This document shows positions 7,911 to 15,776 of a stretch of DNA of 35,308 bases, piece after piece. Position 1 is the first letter of the stretch; every line of letters starts with the position of its first letter. The notes under the pieces are model-generated. The model was not told the DNA's origin, did no database searches, and saw only the letters and a list, made by a program, of their open reading frames with translations. The DNA is from Planctomycetia bacterium (GTDB taxonomy: Bacteria; Planctomycetota; Phycisphaerae; Phycisphaerales; SM1A02), in contig SXUI01000036.1 in NCBI GenBank assembly GCA_005790605.1, positions 1 through 35,308 on the forward strand. The letters are read 5' to 3'. Position numbers and translations under genes: made by a program.

Positions 7911-8927
7911 TCAATGAACGCTATCGGCAAAGAGTGCCGCAAAGCCTTCAATCGTTCTTGGGAGATCTCCCGCTGCCCCCTGCTTCGACCGGCGGTCGAG
8001 GTCGACGCACTCCGCGAAGAGCCGCGCGGCGCGTGCGGGACCAAGTTTGCGCGCCATTCTCAGCGTCGGCGCCGTCGCATCGCCCCACAGTCGAACCGTC
8101 CTTGAGACGGAGTTCTCGGGCTCCCCTTGCGCCATGAGTCGCGCGCAATCGTGCAGTTTTCTTGAAAGGTCAACCAGCGACCAGATGAGAAGCTGTTCGG
8201 GTGCTTGCGAAGTTTCCACGAGTTCGCGCACCTTCGAAACCACGCCGCCGGGGGAACCTCGAAGCACTGCCGACTGAATCTCCCACGCTTGCTCCTCGCG
8301 GGTCCGACCTACAAGTTGCGAGACGACCTTTGCGTCGATCTTGGGTGTCGAGCCCGCGGCGCCCGTTCCTGCAACAAACGAGGCCAACTTCGCAATCTCT
8401 GAGTCGAGTCGAGAGAGGTTTGTCCCGAGACGGTCGACGAGTGCGTCGGCCGCTTGGGGGAGCAATTCCGCTTGATGCACATGCGCTGCTCGTTTGATGC
8501 ACCACGCCGCTGCATCTGCGGCGTTTGGCTCTTCGCACTTCACAACCGCGCCGCCCTTCGCAACCACGATCTTGTCGAAGTTGCCTGGTCGCCAAGTCTC
8601 CGCGCGGAGGACGAGCGTCGACCCTTCCGCTGGTTCTTCGGCGTAGCGCTCAAGCGCGCGTCGACGCTCTTCCACCGCAAGCAATTGATCCGCGCGATCC
8701 ACCACGATCAACTTGTGTGAGGCAAGCAAGCCGAACGTGCGAAGTTCATCGAGAATGTCCGAGAGCGACGCGGACGCGCCGTCAAAGTCAAACCGCGCCA
8801 CCGGTTCGCCCGCATGGGCATCAAGCGCGAGTTGGAGGCGCTTCAACCGCTCGACAAGCTGAAAGTTGTCCTTCCCATGAAGCACCACCACGCGCATGGT
8901 GTGATTGAGAGGATCCGCCTTGGCCAT
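7911..8927 (-). CDS. holA: DNA polymerase III subunit delta (HolA)
   Basis: This is the clamp-loader subunit that opens the beta sliding clamp during replication. The 338-residue length and layout fit the family: an N-terminal AAA+-like domain that begins MRVVVLHGKDNFQLVERLKRL-like at residue 11, a strand and helix set around LRTFGLLASHKLIVVDRADQLL, a middle helical domain (DRLGTNLSRLDSEIAKLASF, highly typical of HolA), and a C-terminal helical collar domain (LLIWSLVDLSRKLHDCARL). The ATG at 8927 has no Shine-Dalgarno, but TACACT lies six bases upstream, so the mRNA may be leaderless. It is divergent from the histidine kinase gene. A later start at 8897 is possible. Confidence 0.88.
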   Translation of the reverse strand: MAKADPLNHTMRVVVLHGKDNFQLVERLKRLQLALDAHAGEPVARFDFDGASASLSDILDELRTFGLLASHKLIVVDRADQLLAVEERRRALERYAEEPAEGSTLVLRAETWRPGNFDKIVVAKGGAVVKCEEPNAADAAAWCIKRAAHVHQAELLPQAADALVDRLGTNLSRLDSEIAKLASFVAGTGAAGSTPKIDAKVVSQLVGRTREEQAWEIQSAVLRGSPGGVVSKVRELVETSQAPEQLLIWSLVDLSRKLHDCARLMAQGEPENSVSRTVRLWGDATAPTLRMARKLGPARAARLFAECVDLDRRSKQGAAGDLPRTIEGFAALFADSVH

Positions 8928-8933
8928 GCTTGG

Positions 8934-8939
8934 AGTGTA
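8934..8939 (-). promoter_or_regulatory. -10-like box immediately before holA
   Basis: TACACT on the - strand (read 8939 to 8934) is separated from the holA ATG by only six bases (CCAAGC). A transcript started seven bases after the hexamer would begin at the start codon. No good -35 was found. Confidence 0.5.
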
Positions 8940-8961
8940 CGAAGGCAACAGCGCGTCTGCG

Positions 8962-8967
8962 TACACT
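8962..8967 (+). promoter_or_regulatory. -10-like box immediately before the FHA-kinase gene
   Basis: TACACT (8962-8967) lies seven bases before GTG at 8975, the start that gives the canonical beginning of an FHA domain. The upstream region has no Shine-Dalgarno. It forms a divergent pair with the holA box on the other strand. Confidence 0.5.
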
Positions 8968-8974
8968 TCACATC

Positions 8975-10537
8975 GTGCCCACCCTCCTCGTCGTGCATGG
9001 CCCCGATCGCGGGCGAGCGTTTCCGCTCCCGCCGGATGAGCCGCAATTGGTGGGTCGTTCCTCCGAAGCCCTTGGATTGACGGATCGCACGGTCTCGCGA
9101 TTGCACGCCGAACTCACGCCCGATGGCGATCACTGGACTGTGCGCGATCTTGGTTCGAGTCATGGGACTTTCTTGAATGGCCTGCGAACCGCAGGACATG
9201 TCGCACTCCAACGCGGAGATCGACTGCGACTTGGCGATAGTGAGTTCCTCGTCGTCGATGAAGGCGCGATACACACTGCTGCACCTGATCTCACAACGCA
9301 GCTTTCCTCTGCGACACAAACCGCGCTTCCTCTCCCGGAGTCGCGTGATGCGATTCTTGCGTACCGCCTCGCTCGGTTGAGTGCCGAGCCCACGCGCACG
9401 GATGACTTCTTAGAGCAAGCGTCAAGACTCATTCAATCGAGTGCAGGTCTTGAGAGTTGCGTGATGCTGCGCGGGGGAGCCAATGGTTTTCTCGTCCCAA
9501 CAACGGTGCAGCACGCGCCTCTCGCACTTGCCGAGCAAGCTCTCGCGAGTGGCGAGCCGATGCTCGCGCGAGATGAACAACGCGGCAATCATCACGCGGT
9601 CGCGATTCCAATCGCAGCGCACATGCATGGCGCCGTGGCAACCGTGCTCATCGCGCGCGGTGGTGCGGAACTGACAAGCACCTCGACGCTTGCAGCGCTG
9701 CAACTTTCCGCGCAACTCGTCGGCCTTGGTCTTGCGGCTCGCGCTGCGAACAGCGAGAACGATGGTCGACTCGCGGCGATCGGGGAGTCGATGGCGACGC
9801 TTTCGCACGCCATCAAGAACATCTTGCAAGGGCTTCGCAGTGGCGCCGATGCCGTGGAGATGACGATCGCGCGAGGCGATCTTGCCCAAGCACGCGAAGG
9901 CTGGCCAATTTTGCAGCGCAATCTTGATCGCATTCAGTCGCTGGTCCTCAACATGCTTGCATGGGCGAAGGAACGGCCACTCGAACCAGAGATGATCGAT
10001 CTCAACGCGCTCGTCACCGAGGTGAAAGAACTGCTTCAGGCTGCCGCGACTCGAAAACGCCTCCGCCTTGGAATCGAACTCGAATCGACGCTGCCACCTG
10101 TGTACGCAGACCTCAGCGCGATCTATCAAGCGATCACCAACCTTGCGATGAACGCCATTGAAGCGGCGCCGGAGAAAACCGGCGTGGTCACGATTCGCAC
10201 CCGCTACAACGCGCAAGATGATGCCGCGTGCATCACGGTCATCGACAATGGTGCGGGGATTCCACTCTCCCTACGAAGTCGGCTCTTTGAACCGTTCTTG
10301 TCAACCAAAGGGCAACGAGGCACTGGACTCGGTCTCGCGGTCGCGCGCAAGATTGCCCATCGACATGGCGGCAGCGCGCGACTGGTTCGAAGCGACGAGC
10401 ACGGGACGGAGATCGCGCTCATCATTCAGGCATCACGGCTTGGGAATGAAGACGCGAGTTCGCTCGATGACCTTGACGCAACGCGTGCCCCGCGTTCTGC
10501 CTCAAGTCGAGATGTGCCGTGGACCTTCGGGCCGTAA
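8975..10537 (+). CDS. FHA-GAF-type sensor histidine kinase
   Basis: This is a signal-transducing kinase of 520 residues without membrane segments. FHA domain at 1-95: VGRSS near 26, SRLHAEL near 41, and DLGSSHGTFLNG near 58, the phosphothreonine-binding signature. A GAF-like sensor region spans about 140-255. The dimerisation/phosphoacceptor helix has the H-box LSHAIKNILQ (H278). The HATPase domain has the N-box NLAMNAIEA (N393), DNGAGI (D424), a phenylalanine box EPFLST and the GTGLGLAV loop. It should autophosphorylate in the cytoplasm; a response regulator is not encoded nearby. The GTG at 8975 (MPTLLVVHGPDRG) fits family starts better than a TTG at 8930. The combination of FHA and histidine kinase is seen in several phyla, including planctomycetes; its signal is unknown. 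Confidence 0.88.
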   Translation: MPTLLVVHGPDRGRAFPLPPDEPQLVGRSSEALGLTDRTVSRLHAELTPDGDHWTVRDLGSSHGTFLNGLRTAGHVALQRGDRLRLGDSEFLVVDEGAIHTAAPDLTTQLSSATQTALPLPESRDAILAYRLARLSAEPTRTDDFLEQASRLIQSSAGLESCVMLRGGANGFLVPTTVQHAPLALAEQALASGEPMLARDEQRGNHHAVAIPIAAHMHGAVATVLIARGGAELTSTSTLAALQLSAQLVGLGLAARAANSENDGRLAAIGESMATLSHAIKNILQGLRSGADAVEMTIARGDLAQAREGWPILQRNLDRIQSLVLNMLAWAKERPLEPEMIDLNALVTEVKELLQAAATRKRLRLGIELESTLPPVYADLSAIYQAITNLAMNAIEAAPEKTGVVTIRTRYNAQDDAACITVIDNGAGIPLSLRSRLFEPFLSTKGQRGTGLGLAVARKIAHRHGGSARLVRSDEHGTEIALIIQASRLGNEDASSLDDLDATRAPRSASSRDVPWTFGP

Positions 10538-10622
10538 GCCAAGTTGGCGAATCGTTCGGGAAGCGGAAGTCTCGAACTTTCTCGCGCCGAAATTGAAATT
10601 GCTGCGGGGGCAGCGCTCCCAT

Positions 10623-10649
10623 TTGCCGAAGAAGGGTCGAGCCTATGAT
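10623..10649 (+). promoter_or_regulatory. Candidate promoter of the clpP operon
   Basis: TTGCCG (10623-10628), a 15-nt spacer and TATGAT (10644-10649) resemble a sigma-70 promoter. Transcription would start near 10656, about 57 nt before the clpP1 start. No CIRCE-like inverted repeat is visible. The region 10538-10712 otherwise holds only a weak hairpin at about 10605-10619. Confidence 0.5.
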
Positions 10650-10712
10650 GCGCCCCAAGGCTGTAGTTCCCCCTTCTCAAGATTCAACTGACCGAACGGT
10701 CCCTTACCTCCG

Positions 10713-11363
10713 ATGCTCCATTTCAACAACCAATCGTCCGCCGGCGTGCTCACCGCACTTCCTCCGCACATGCAGCGCGACATCTTGGCATCGACCAGCT
10801 ATCAGCGCACACGCGAGATGACGATCGACGAGCTGCTGCTCGAGAACCGCGTGATCTTTCTGATCGGTGAGATCAATCACGCCTCTGCGGCGCGTGTCTT
10901 GATGCAAATGCTCTATCTGGAGAACCAGAAAAAGGGCCAAGACATCAACTTCTACATCAATAGTCCAGGCGGCGCGGTGGATGACACGCTCGCTATCTAT
11001 GACACGATGCAGTTCATCACGAGCGAAGTCGCCACTTTCTGCATCGGTCGCGCCTATTCAGGCGGTGCGGTGCTGCTTGCGGCCGGTCAACCGGGCAAGC
11101 GCCACATTCTGCCGCACGCGAAGGTCATGATCCATCAGCCACATGGCGGCGTGACCGGACAGACCACCGACATTCAGATTCAAGCGGAACAAATCATCAA
11201 GGCCAAGCGGACGCTCAATGAGATTCTCGCACGACATTGCGGTCGCGATGTGGATGCGGTCGCCCGCGATGGCGAGCGCGACAAGTATTTCTCGGCCGCG
11301 GAAGCGAAGGCATACGGGCTCGTCGATGAACTTTGTGTGTTCCCTGAGAAGGCGAAGCGCTAA
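10713..11363 (+). CDS. clpP: ATP-dependent Clp protease proteolytic subunit (first of three)
   Basis: This is a serine peptidase that forms the barrel of Clp proteases and works with ClpX, ClpA or ClpC (not in this window). The 216 residues include the SPGG loop near 84, the nucleophile S116 in RAYSGGAV (usual form ASMGA), H141 in VMIHQP and D190 in ERDKYF, so the triad is intact. The SYQRTREMTIDE segment is an N-terminal part typical of planctomycete and cyanobacterial ClpP variants. It is the first gene of a run of three clpP paralogues; clpP2 follows after 48 nt. The Tyr and Gly around the nucleophile are unusual and may alter substrate preference. The start ATG follows CCTTACCTCCG, with no clear Shine-Dalgarno. 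Confidence 0.92.
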   Translation: MLHFNNQSSAGVLTALPPHMQRDILASTSYQRTREMTIDELLLENRVIFLIGEINHASAARVLMQMLYLENQKKGQDINFYINSPGGAVDDTLAIYDTMQFITSEVATFCIGRAYSGGAVLLAAGQPGKRHILPHAKVMIHQPHGGVTGQTTDIQIQAEQIIKAKRTLNEILARHCGRDVDAVARDGERDKYFSAAEAKAYGLVDELCVFPEKAKR

Positions 11364-11411
11364 CCGATTCCCTGTCGCGTTCCCCCGCAAAGCAAGCGTG
11401 AGTTGCTCGCC

Positions 11412-12056
11412 GTGAGTGAAGAAGATCCACCGCTCCTCGTCCCCCATGTCATCGACAGCTCCGGACGAACGGAGCGCGAGTATGACATTTGGTCGCGACT
11501 CCTAGCGGATCGCATCGTGATGTGTTCAGGCGAAATCGAGGAGGAGATGGCAAGCTCGATTTGCGCGCAACTCCTCTATCTCGCTTCGGATGATCCGAAG
11601 GCTGAAATCTCGATCTATGTCAACGGCGTGGGCGGCAGCGTCACTGATGGTTTGGCCATCATCGACACGATGCGAGCGATCCCGTGCAGCGTCGCGACTT
11701 ATGTCGTCGGATGCGCGCCGAGCATGTCAAGCATGATCGCGGCCTGTGGAACGAAGGGGCGCCGCTTCGCGACGCGCAACGCGTGGCACATGATGCACCA
11801 AGGCCGCATCGGCGGCGTCATCGAGGGTCAAGTCACCGACCTCGAAATCGAAGCGCGACACATGCAAGCACTCGAAGTGCGATGCAACCTGCTGTACGCC
11901 GAAGTGACTTCGAAGTCGCTCGAGCAAGTCACGCAAGATTGCGACCGCGACCGCTGGCTGAACGCTGATGAAATGCTTGAGTATGGATTGATCGATGCGA
12001 TTATCGATCGTGTCCCGCTCTCCAACCGACCGCAACCACAATTGCAATCCTCCTAG
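11412..12056 (+). CDS. clpP: ClpP-family protease subunit (second of three)
   Basis: This 214-residue ClpP paralogue keeps a Ser-His-Asp set: S104 in GCAPSMSS, H129 in MMHQG and D180 in CDRDRWL. Two normally strict features differ: the SPGG loop reads GVGG (about 72-75), and the Gly after the nucleophile motif SMG is Ser (SMS). Both positions help form the oxyanion hole and the strand that binds peptide, so activity may be reduced. I infer that it acts in a mixed barrel with its neighbours. The GTG at 11412 is chosen because it gives a family-like start (SEEDPPLLVPHVIDSSGRTE); a TTG at 11403 is also open. It lies 48 nt after the first clpP and 51 nt before the third. Confidence 0.9.
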   Translation: MSEEDPPLLVPHVIDSSGRTEREYDIWSRLLADRIVMCSGEIEEEMASSICAQLLYLASDDPKAEISIYVNGVGGSVTDGLAIIDTMRAIPCSVATYVVGCAPSMSSMIAACGTKGRRFATRNAWHMMHQGRIGGVIEGQVTDLEIEARHMQALEVRCNLLYAEVTSKSLEQVTQDCDRDRWLNADEMLEYGLIDAIIDRVPLSNRPQPQLQSS

Positions 12057-12107
12057 ATCACGACTTCTGCTGACCTCGACAGAACCTATAGCCCGAAGGA
12101 CTACGCG

Positions 12108-12710
12108 ATGAGCATCATTCCGATCGTCATTGAGAAAACTGGCCGCGGCGAGCGCGCCTACGACATCGTCTCCCGCCTCCTCAATGATCGCATCATCTTT
12201 GTCACGGGCCCTGTGAGTGATGGCATGGCGAATCTGGTTGTGGCGCAATTGCTGTTCCTCGCCAATGAAGATCCAAAGGCCGACATCTCGATCTATGTGA
12301 ACAGCCCTGGTGGCAGCGTCACTGCGGGATTAGGCATCGTCGACACAATGCGTTTCGTGCCGTGTGATGTCGCGACCTATGTCATTGGACAAGCCGCAAG
12401 CATGGGATCAGTGATCGCATGTGCAGGCACCAAGGGGAAGCGATACGCGCTGCCCAACGCCGAAAACTTGATGCACCAACCGCTCTTGAGCGGATGGCTC
12501 GAGGGGCAAGCAACGGATCTTGAAATCGAGGCGCGCCACATTCTCCGGTTGCGAGACCAGATTTACGCGTTGTATGCGGAAGTCACCGGACAAAAGAAGG
12601 AGCGCATCGCGGAGGATTGCGAGCGCAACCTCTGGCTCTCTTCGCAACAGATGCTCGAGTACGGGCTTGTCGACAAGATTCTCGAGAAGCTCTCGCCCAA
12701 AGCGTCGTAA
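12108..12710 (+). CDS. clpP: ClpP-family protease subunit with Asn in the catalytic triad (third of three)
   Basis: This 200-residue paralogue has a canonical core: NSPGG near 65, GQAASMGS with S98, and LMHQP with H123. The position of the catalytic Asp (ERDxFL in E. coli, D171) reads ERNLWL, so residue 174 is Asn. An Asn-containing triad is known for Listeria monocytogenes ClpP1, which is poorly active alone and works in a mixed complex with ClpP2. By analogy this subunit may depend on the other two paralogues. A Shine-Dalgarno AAGGA lies eight bases before the ATG. The DUF72 gene follows after 11 nt and is probably cotranscribed. Confidence 0.92.
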   Translation: MSIIPIVIEKTGRGERAYDIVSRLLNDRIIFVTGPVSDGMANLVVAQLLFLANEDPKADISIYVNSPGGSVTAGLGIVDTMRFVPCDVATYVIGQAASMGSVIACAGTKGKRYALPNAENLMHQPLLSGWLEGQATDLEIEARHILRLRDQIYALYAEVTGQKKERIAEDCERNLWLSSQQMLEYGLVDKILEKLSPKAS

Positions 12711-12721
12711 CTCAAACATGT

Positions 12722-13726
12722 ATGTCCGCCCAAACGCCAAGTCTCTTTGGTCCTGAGGGCGACGACGGCGATCAATCGCCCAAGCGCGGAAAGCTCGTGC
12801 TTGCTCGCGCCGCAAGCGAGTTGCACACGCTTGCGAGCAAGATGCCTCCCGCGCTGCGAATGGGGACATCAAGTTGGAGTTTTCCAGGCTGGCGCGGCAT
12901 CGTGTGGGAATCAGAGGCGAGCGAAGCAACTCTTGCGCGCGATGGCTTACGGGCCTACGCGGCGCATCCACTTTTTCGCACCGTCGGCATCGATAAAACC
13001 TACTACCGACCGGCGCCGCGTGCAGAGTTCGAACGGCTCGCGAGTCAGGTCCCTGCGGACTTTCGCTTTCTTACGAAGATGTGGCGCGGCGTCATCGATG
13101 ACGACTCGCGCGCGAATCCAAATGCCCCAAGCGCTGTACTCGATGCGCGCATCGCAACGATTGACTGCATTCTGCCCGCGATCGAGGGGCTCGGCGAGAA
13201 GGCGGGGCCTTTGCTCTTTCAGTTTTCGCCGTCAAACTACGCAAGTGCGCGCGCGAAAGCGGCGTACATGGAGCGGCTTTGCGGGTTCTTCGCCGCGCTC
13301 CCCACACTTGATGCGCAGGGCAGTGCGTTTTACGCCGTCGAGGTACGCGATCGGAATCTCGTGTGCGCTGAGTTTGGTGAGTTGCTCGCCGCACATCGAG
13401 TCACACCGTGCTTGACGGTGCATCCAACGATGCCGCCACTGCGCGAGCAGTCGCAAGCACTCGCGCTCGATCCATCGCGTCCACTCGTTATGCGATGGAT
13501 GCTCCGCGGCAACCTCGCGTATGCAGAAGCGAAGGACCTGTACGCGCCATTCGATCAGCTCGCCGAACCAGACGACAGCAATCGAGATGATCTTGCCGCG
13601 CTCGCCGCCGCTGCGCTGCAAGCTGGTCTGGGTGCATGGATCGTCGTCAACAACAAAGCTGAGGGAAGCGCGCCGTTGTCCGTCGAACGCGTTGCGCGTT
13701 GCCTCGCAGCGCGGCTAGAGAAGTGA
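12722..13726 (+). CDS. DUF72 family protein (YecE-like TIM barrel)
   Basis: Members of DUF72 adopt a TIM-barrel fold; their reaction is not established. The 334-residue product has the family hallmarks LRMGTSSWSFPGWRGIVW at about 45-62, a VGIDKTYYRP strand, DFRFLTKMWRG near 120, GPLLFQFSPS near 160, FYAVEVRDRNLV near 200, and LVMRWMLRG near 255. About 45 N-terminal residues before the barrel look disordered. The ATG at 12722 is taken because the upstream extension runs inside clpP3. It is the last gene of the clpP run and converges tail-to-tail with the hydrolase gene, with two bases between stop codons. Its link to the Clp protease is positional only. Confidence 0.85.
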   Translation: MSAQTPSLFGPEGDDGDQSPKRGKLVLARAASELHTLASKMPPALRMGTSSWSFPGWRGIVWESEASEATLARDGLRAYAAHPLFRTVGIDKTYYRPAPRAEFERLASQVPADFRFLTKMWRGVIDDDSRANPNAPSAVLDARIATIDCILPAIEGLGEKAGPLLFQFSPSNYASARAKAAYMERLCGFFAALPTLDAQGSAFYAVEVRDRNLVCAEFGELLAAHRVTPCLTVHPTMPPLREQSQALALDPSRPLVMRWMLRGNLAYAEAKDLYAPFDQLAEPDDSNRDDLAALAAAALQAGLGAWIVVNNKAEGSAPLSVERVARCLAARLEK

Positions 13727-13728
13727 AG

Positions 13729-14718
13729 TCAAGGCAACGCGAGATAGAACACGCGCATCGCTTCACGCACAGCGTCCGGCGCGTCATACGAAAGCACATG
13801 ACCTGCGTCGGGGATAATGACCCCCTGCGCGTGCGGCATTTCGCGCAAGAAAACCTCAAGCATGGACGGATCCGTGAGTTGATCGCTCGCGCCGTAGAGC
13901 ACAAGCGTCGGCGTCTGGATATTCGCGAGGTCTGCCTCAAGTCCTGTTGTCAAGAATGGGCGAAGATCTTCTACGATCCGCAAGTAGTTGGCCCGCCGCT
14001 CTAGCGCTCGCGCAATGAACGCCTCGCGAATCGGCGGCGGCATCGGCGGTTGATGTACAAAGTTCAATCGCAGTACTTCGCGCAGACTCGCTTCGTCTTT
14101 GATGTCGAGCGGGATCTCTCCTGCGATCACTCGCTTCATGAAGGTATTGGTCACCGGCGCAGTGACGCCCGCAGGTGAGAGCAGAACTAGCGAATGCACG
14201 AGGTCGGGATACCGTGCGGCATACGCAGCTGCGAGCGCGCCTCCCATGGAAGTGCCGACCAAGTCAACGACGCCGAGTCGCTCGTGAACTTGCAGTGCAT
14301 GCACCGCGTCAAGATAGAACGCCGCATCGTGCGCCAACGCGCCGTGTGAGTCGTGATCGCCGAATCCTGGCAAGTCTGGAATCACGACGCGCGCGCCCGC
14401 CGGAACCATGGACGCGATGGGAAGCATCGCTTCCGCACTTGTCCCAAGCCCGTGCAACACAAGAACCGTGCGGGAGGAAACGGCGGTTGCTACAGCATCG
14501 TCTGTCTCAAGCACTCGCCAAGAGAAACCCTGGATCATGACGGTGCGCTCAGTCAAACCCGCTCGCCACTGACCCGCGCGCACGAGGCATCGGTAGAGCG
14601 AAGGCGGGTCATTCCAAAGCCAGATTCCCGCGAGGAGCAACACAAACAGTACGAGCGCGAGGCATTTCACTGCGCGCCGAACGCAGACGCGAAGTCGTGA
14701 TGGCGGCCTCATACCCAT
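13729..14718 (-). CDS. Membrane-anchored alpha/beta hydrolase
   Basis: This is a 329-residue alpha/beta-hydrolase-fold enzyme with a single N-terminal membrane helix (LALVLFVLLLAGIWLWN at about 20-36) that should hold it on the periplasmic face. Fold landmarks are LVLHGLG (oxyanion region), IPDLPGFGDHD, the nucleophile elbow GTSMGG (Ser), the acid in GASDQLTD and the base in PDAGHVLS. The substrate cannot be told from the sequence; esterases, lipases and C-C hydrolases share this pattern. The ATG at 14718 is preceded by TATCCT six bases upstream and has no spaced Shine-Dalgarno; longer in-frame starts up to 14763 would overlap the divergent MoxR gene. It is divergent from the MoxR gene, 47 bases apart. 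Confidence 0.85.
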   Translation of the reverse strand: MGMRPPSRLRVCVRRAVKCLALVLFVLLLAGIWLWNDPPSLYRCLVRAGQWRAGLTERTVMIQGFSWRVLETDDAVATAVSSRTVLVLHGLGTSAEAMLPIASMVPAGARVVIPDLPGFGDHDSHGALAHDAAFYLDAVHALQVHERLGVVDLVGTSMGGALAAAYAARYPDLVHSLVLLSPAGVTAPVTNTFMKRVIAGEIPLDIKDEASLREVLRLNFVHQPPMPPPIREAFIARALERRANYLRIVEDLRPFLTTGLEADLANIQTPTLVLYGASDQLTDPSMLEVFLREMPHAQGVIIPDAGHVLSYDAPDAVREAMRVFYLALP

Positions 14719-14724
14719 CCTCGA

Positions 14725-14730
14725 AGGATA
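14725..14730 (-). promoter_or_regulatory. -10-like box before the hydrolase gene
   Basis: TATCCT on the - strand (14730 to 14725) lies six bases before the ATG at 14718, again compatible with a leaderless transcript. No clear -35 is present. Confidence 0.4.
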
Positions 14731-14751
14731 CGCCGCTCGATCGATCGTCGG

Positions 14752-14757
14752 TAGTAT
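14752..14757 (+). promoter_or_regulatory. -10-like box before the MoxR gene
   Basis: TAGTAT (14752-14757) lies eight bases before the ATG at 14766, and no Shine-Dalgarno separates them. It pairs with the box of the divergent hydrolase gene. Confidence 0.45.
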
Positions 14758-14765
14758 TCCCACCT

Positions 14766-15758
14766 ATGACGGAGATCAGCTCGCTCGTGACAACTTTCCG
14801 CGAAGACTACGCTCGAACGCGTGCGGAAATCGCAAAGGCAATCGTTGGACACGAAGAGACCGTCGATGGCGTGCTCACTTGCCTCTTCGCCGGCGGACAC
14901 TGCTTGCTTGAGGGTGTTCCAGGTCTTGGAAAGACCCTCCTCATTCGCTCGCTCGCGCAAGCGCTCGACTTGCAGTTCAGCCGTGTGCAGTTCACGCCCG
15001 ACCTCATGCCAGCGGATGTCACGGGCACAACCATCGTGGTGGAAACGGAGCACGGTCGCGACTTTCAATTCCGAAAGGGACCGATCTTCGCGCAGATCGT
15101 GCTCGCGGACGAAATCAATCGCGCAACGCCGAAGACGCAGTCATCGCTGCTCGAGGCCATGCAAGAGCGAAGCGTGACGATCGGCGGCGTTTCCCAGCAA
15201 CTCGATCGACCATTCTTGGTGATGGCGACGCACAATCCGATTGAGCAGGAAGGCCCCTACCCGCTTCCAGAAGCGCACCTCGACCGCTTTTTCTTCAAAC
15301 TCGTCGTGGGATATTCCACGCGCAATGAACTCTCCGCCATTCTTGATCGAACCACCACGGGCGTTGAACCGGTGCTCAACCGAGTGCTCGACGCGGCGAA
15401 GATCATCGCGCATCAGAAACTCGTGCGGCAGGTCGCGGTGGCGCCACATGTCCAGGACTATGCAGTTCGCATGGTGCTCGCAACGCATCCGCAAGGTCAA
15501 TTCGCCACGCCGATGACCAATCAGTTCTTGCGCTTTGGCGCGAGTCCGCGCGCTGCGCAAACGCTCATTCTCGCCGCGAAAGTCAAAGCGCTTCTTCAAG
15601 ACCGAACCGCAGTGAGCTTCGACGACATCAAGGCGAACGCGCTCCCTGCACTTCGGCACCGCATCCTTCTCAATTTCGAAGCGGAGGCGGAGGGTCGTAC
15701 GAGCGAAGAAATCATTCAGAACATCGTCGACACGCTCGTCCTTGACGCGCGCGCTTGA
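14766..15758 (+). CDS. MoxR-family AAA+ ATPase
   Basis: This is an ATP-driven chaperone-like protein of 330 residues, close to the family standard. Walker A is GVPGLGKT (50-57), Walker B IVLADEINRA (111-120, D115/E116), followed by KTQSSLLEAMQE, the sensor MATHNPIEQEG and the MoxR signature YPLPEAHLDRFFFK. MoxR proteins help mature or insert partner proteins, usually together with DUF58 and VWA-domain genes. Neither partner is seen here; the next gene, 18 nt downstream, is an outer-membrane barrel protein. The ATG at 14766 gives the usual beginning; in-frame sequence up to 14697 lies inside the divergent gene and is unlikely to be used. Confidence 0.93.
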   Translation: MTEISSLVTTFREDYARTRAEIAKAIVGHEETVDGVLTCLFAGGHCLLEGVPGLGKTLLIRSLAQALDLQFSRVQFTPDLMPADVTGTTIVVETEHGRDFQFRKGPIFAQIVLADEINRATPKTQSSLLEAMQERSVTIGGVSQQLDRPFLVMATHNPIEQEGPYPLPEAHLDRFFFKLVVGYSTRNELSAILDRTTTGVEPVLNRVLDAAKIIAHQKLVRQVAVAPHVQDYAVRMVLATHPQGQFATPMTNQFLRFGASPRAAQTLILAAKVKALLQDRTAVSFDDIKANALPALRHRILLNFEAEAEGRTSEEIIQNIVDTLVLDARA

Positions 15759-15776
15759 TTGCCTCGGAGAAATTTC

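Noticed and set aside
9422-10216. 264-residue - strand open frame opposite the histidine kinase
   Set aside because: A shadow of the kinase coding strand in a GC-rich genome; no recognisable domain and no start signals.
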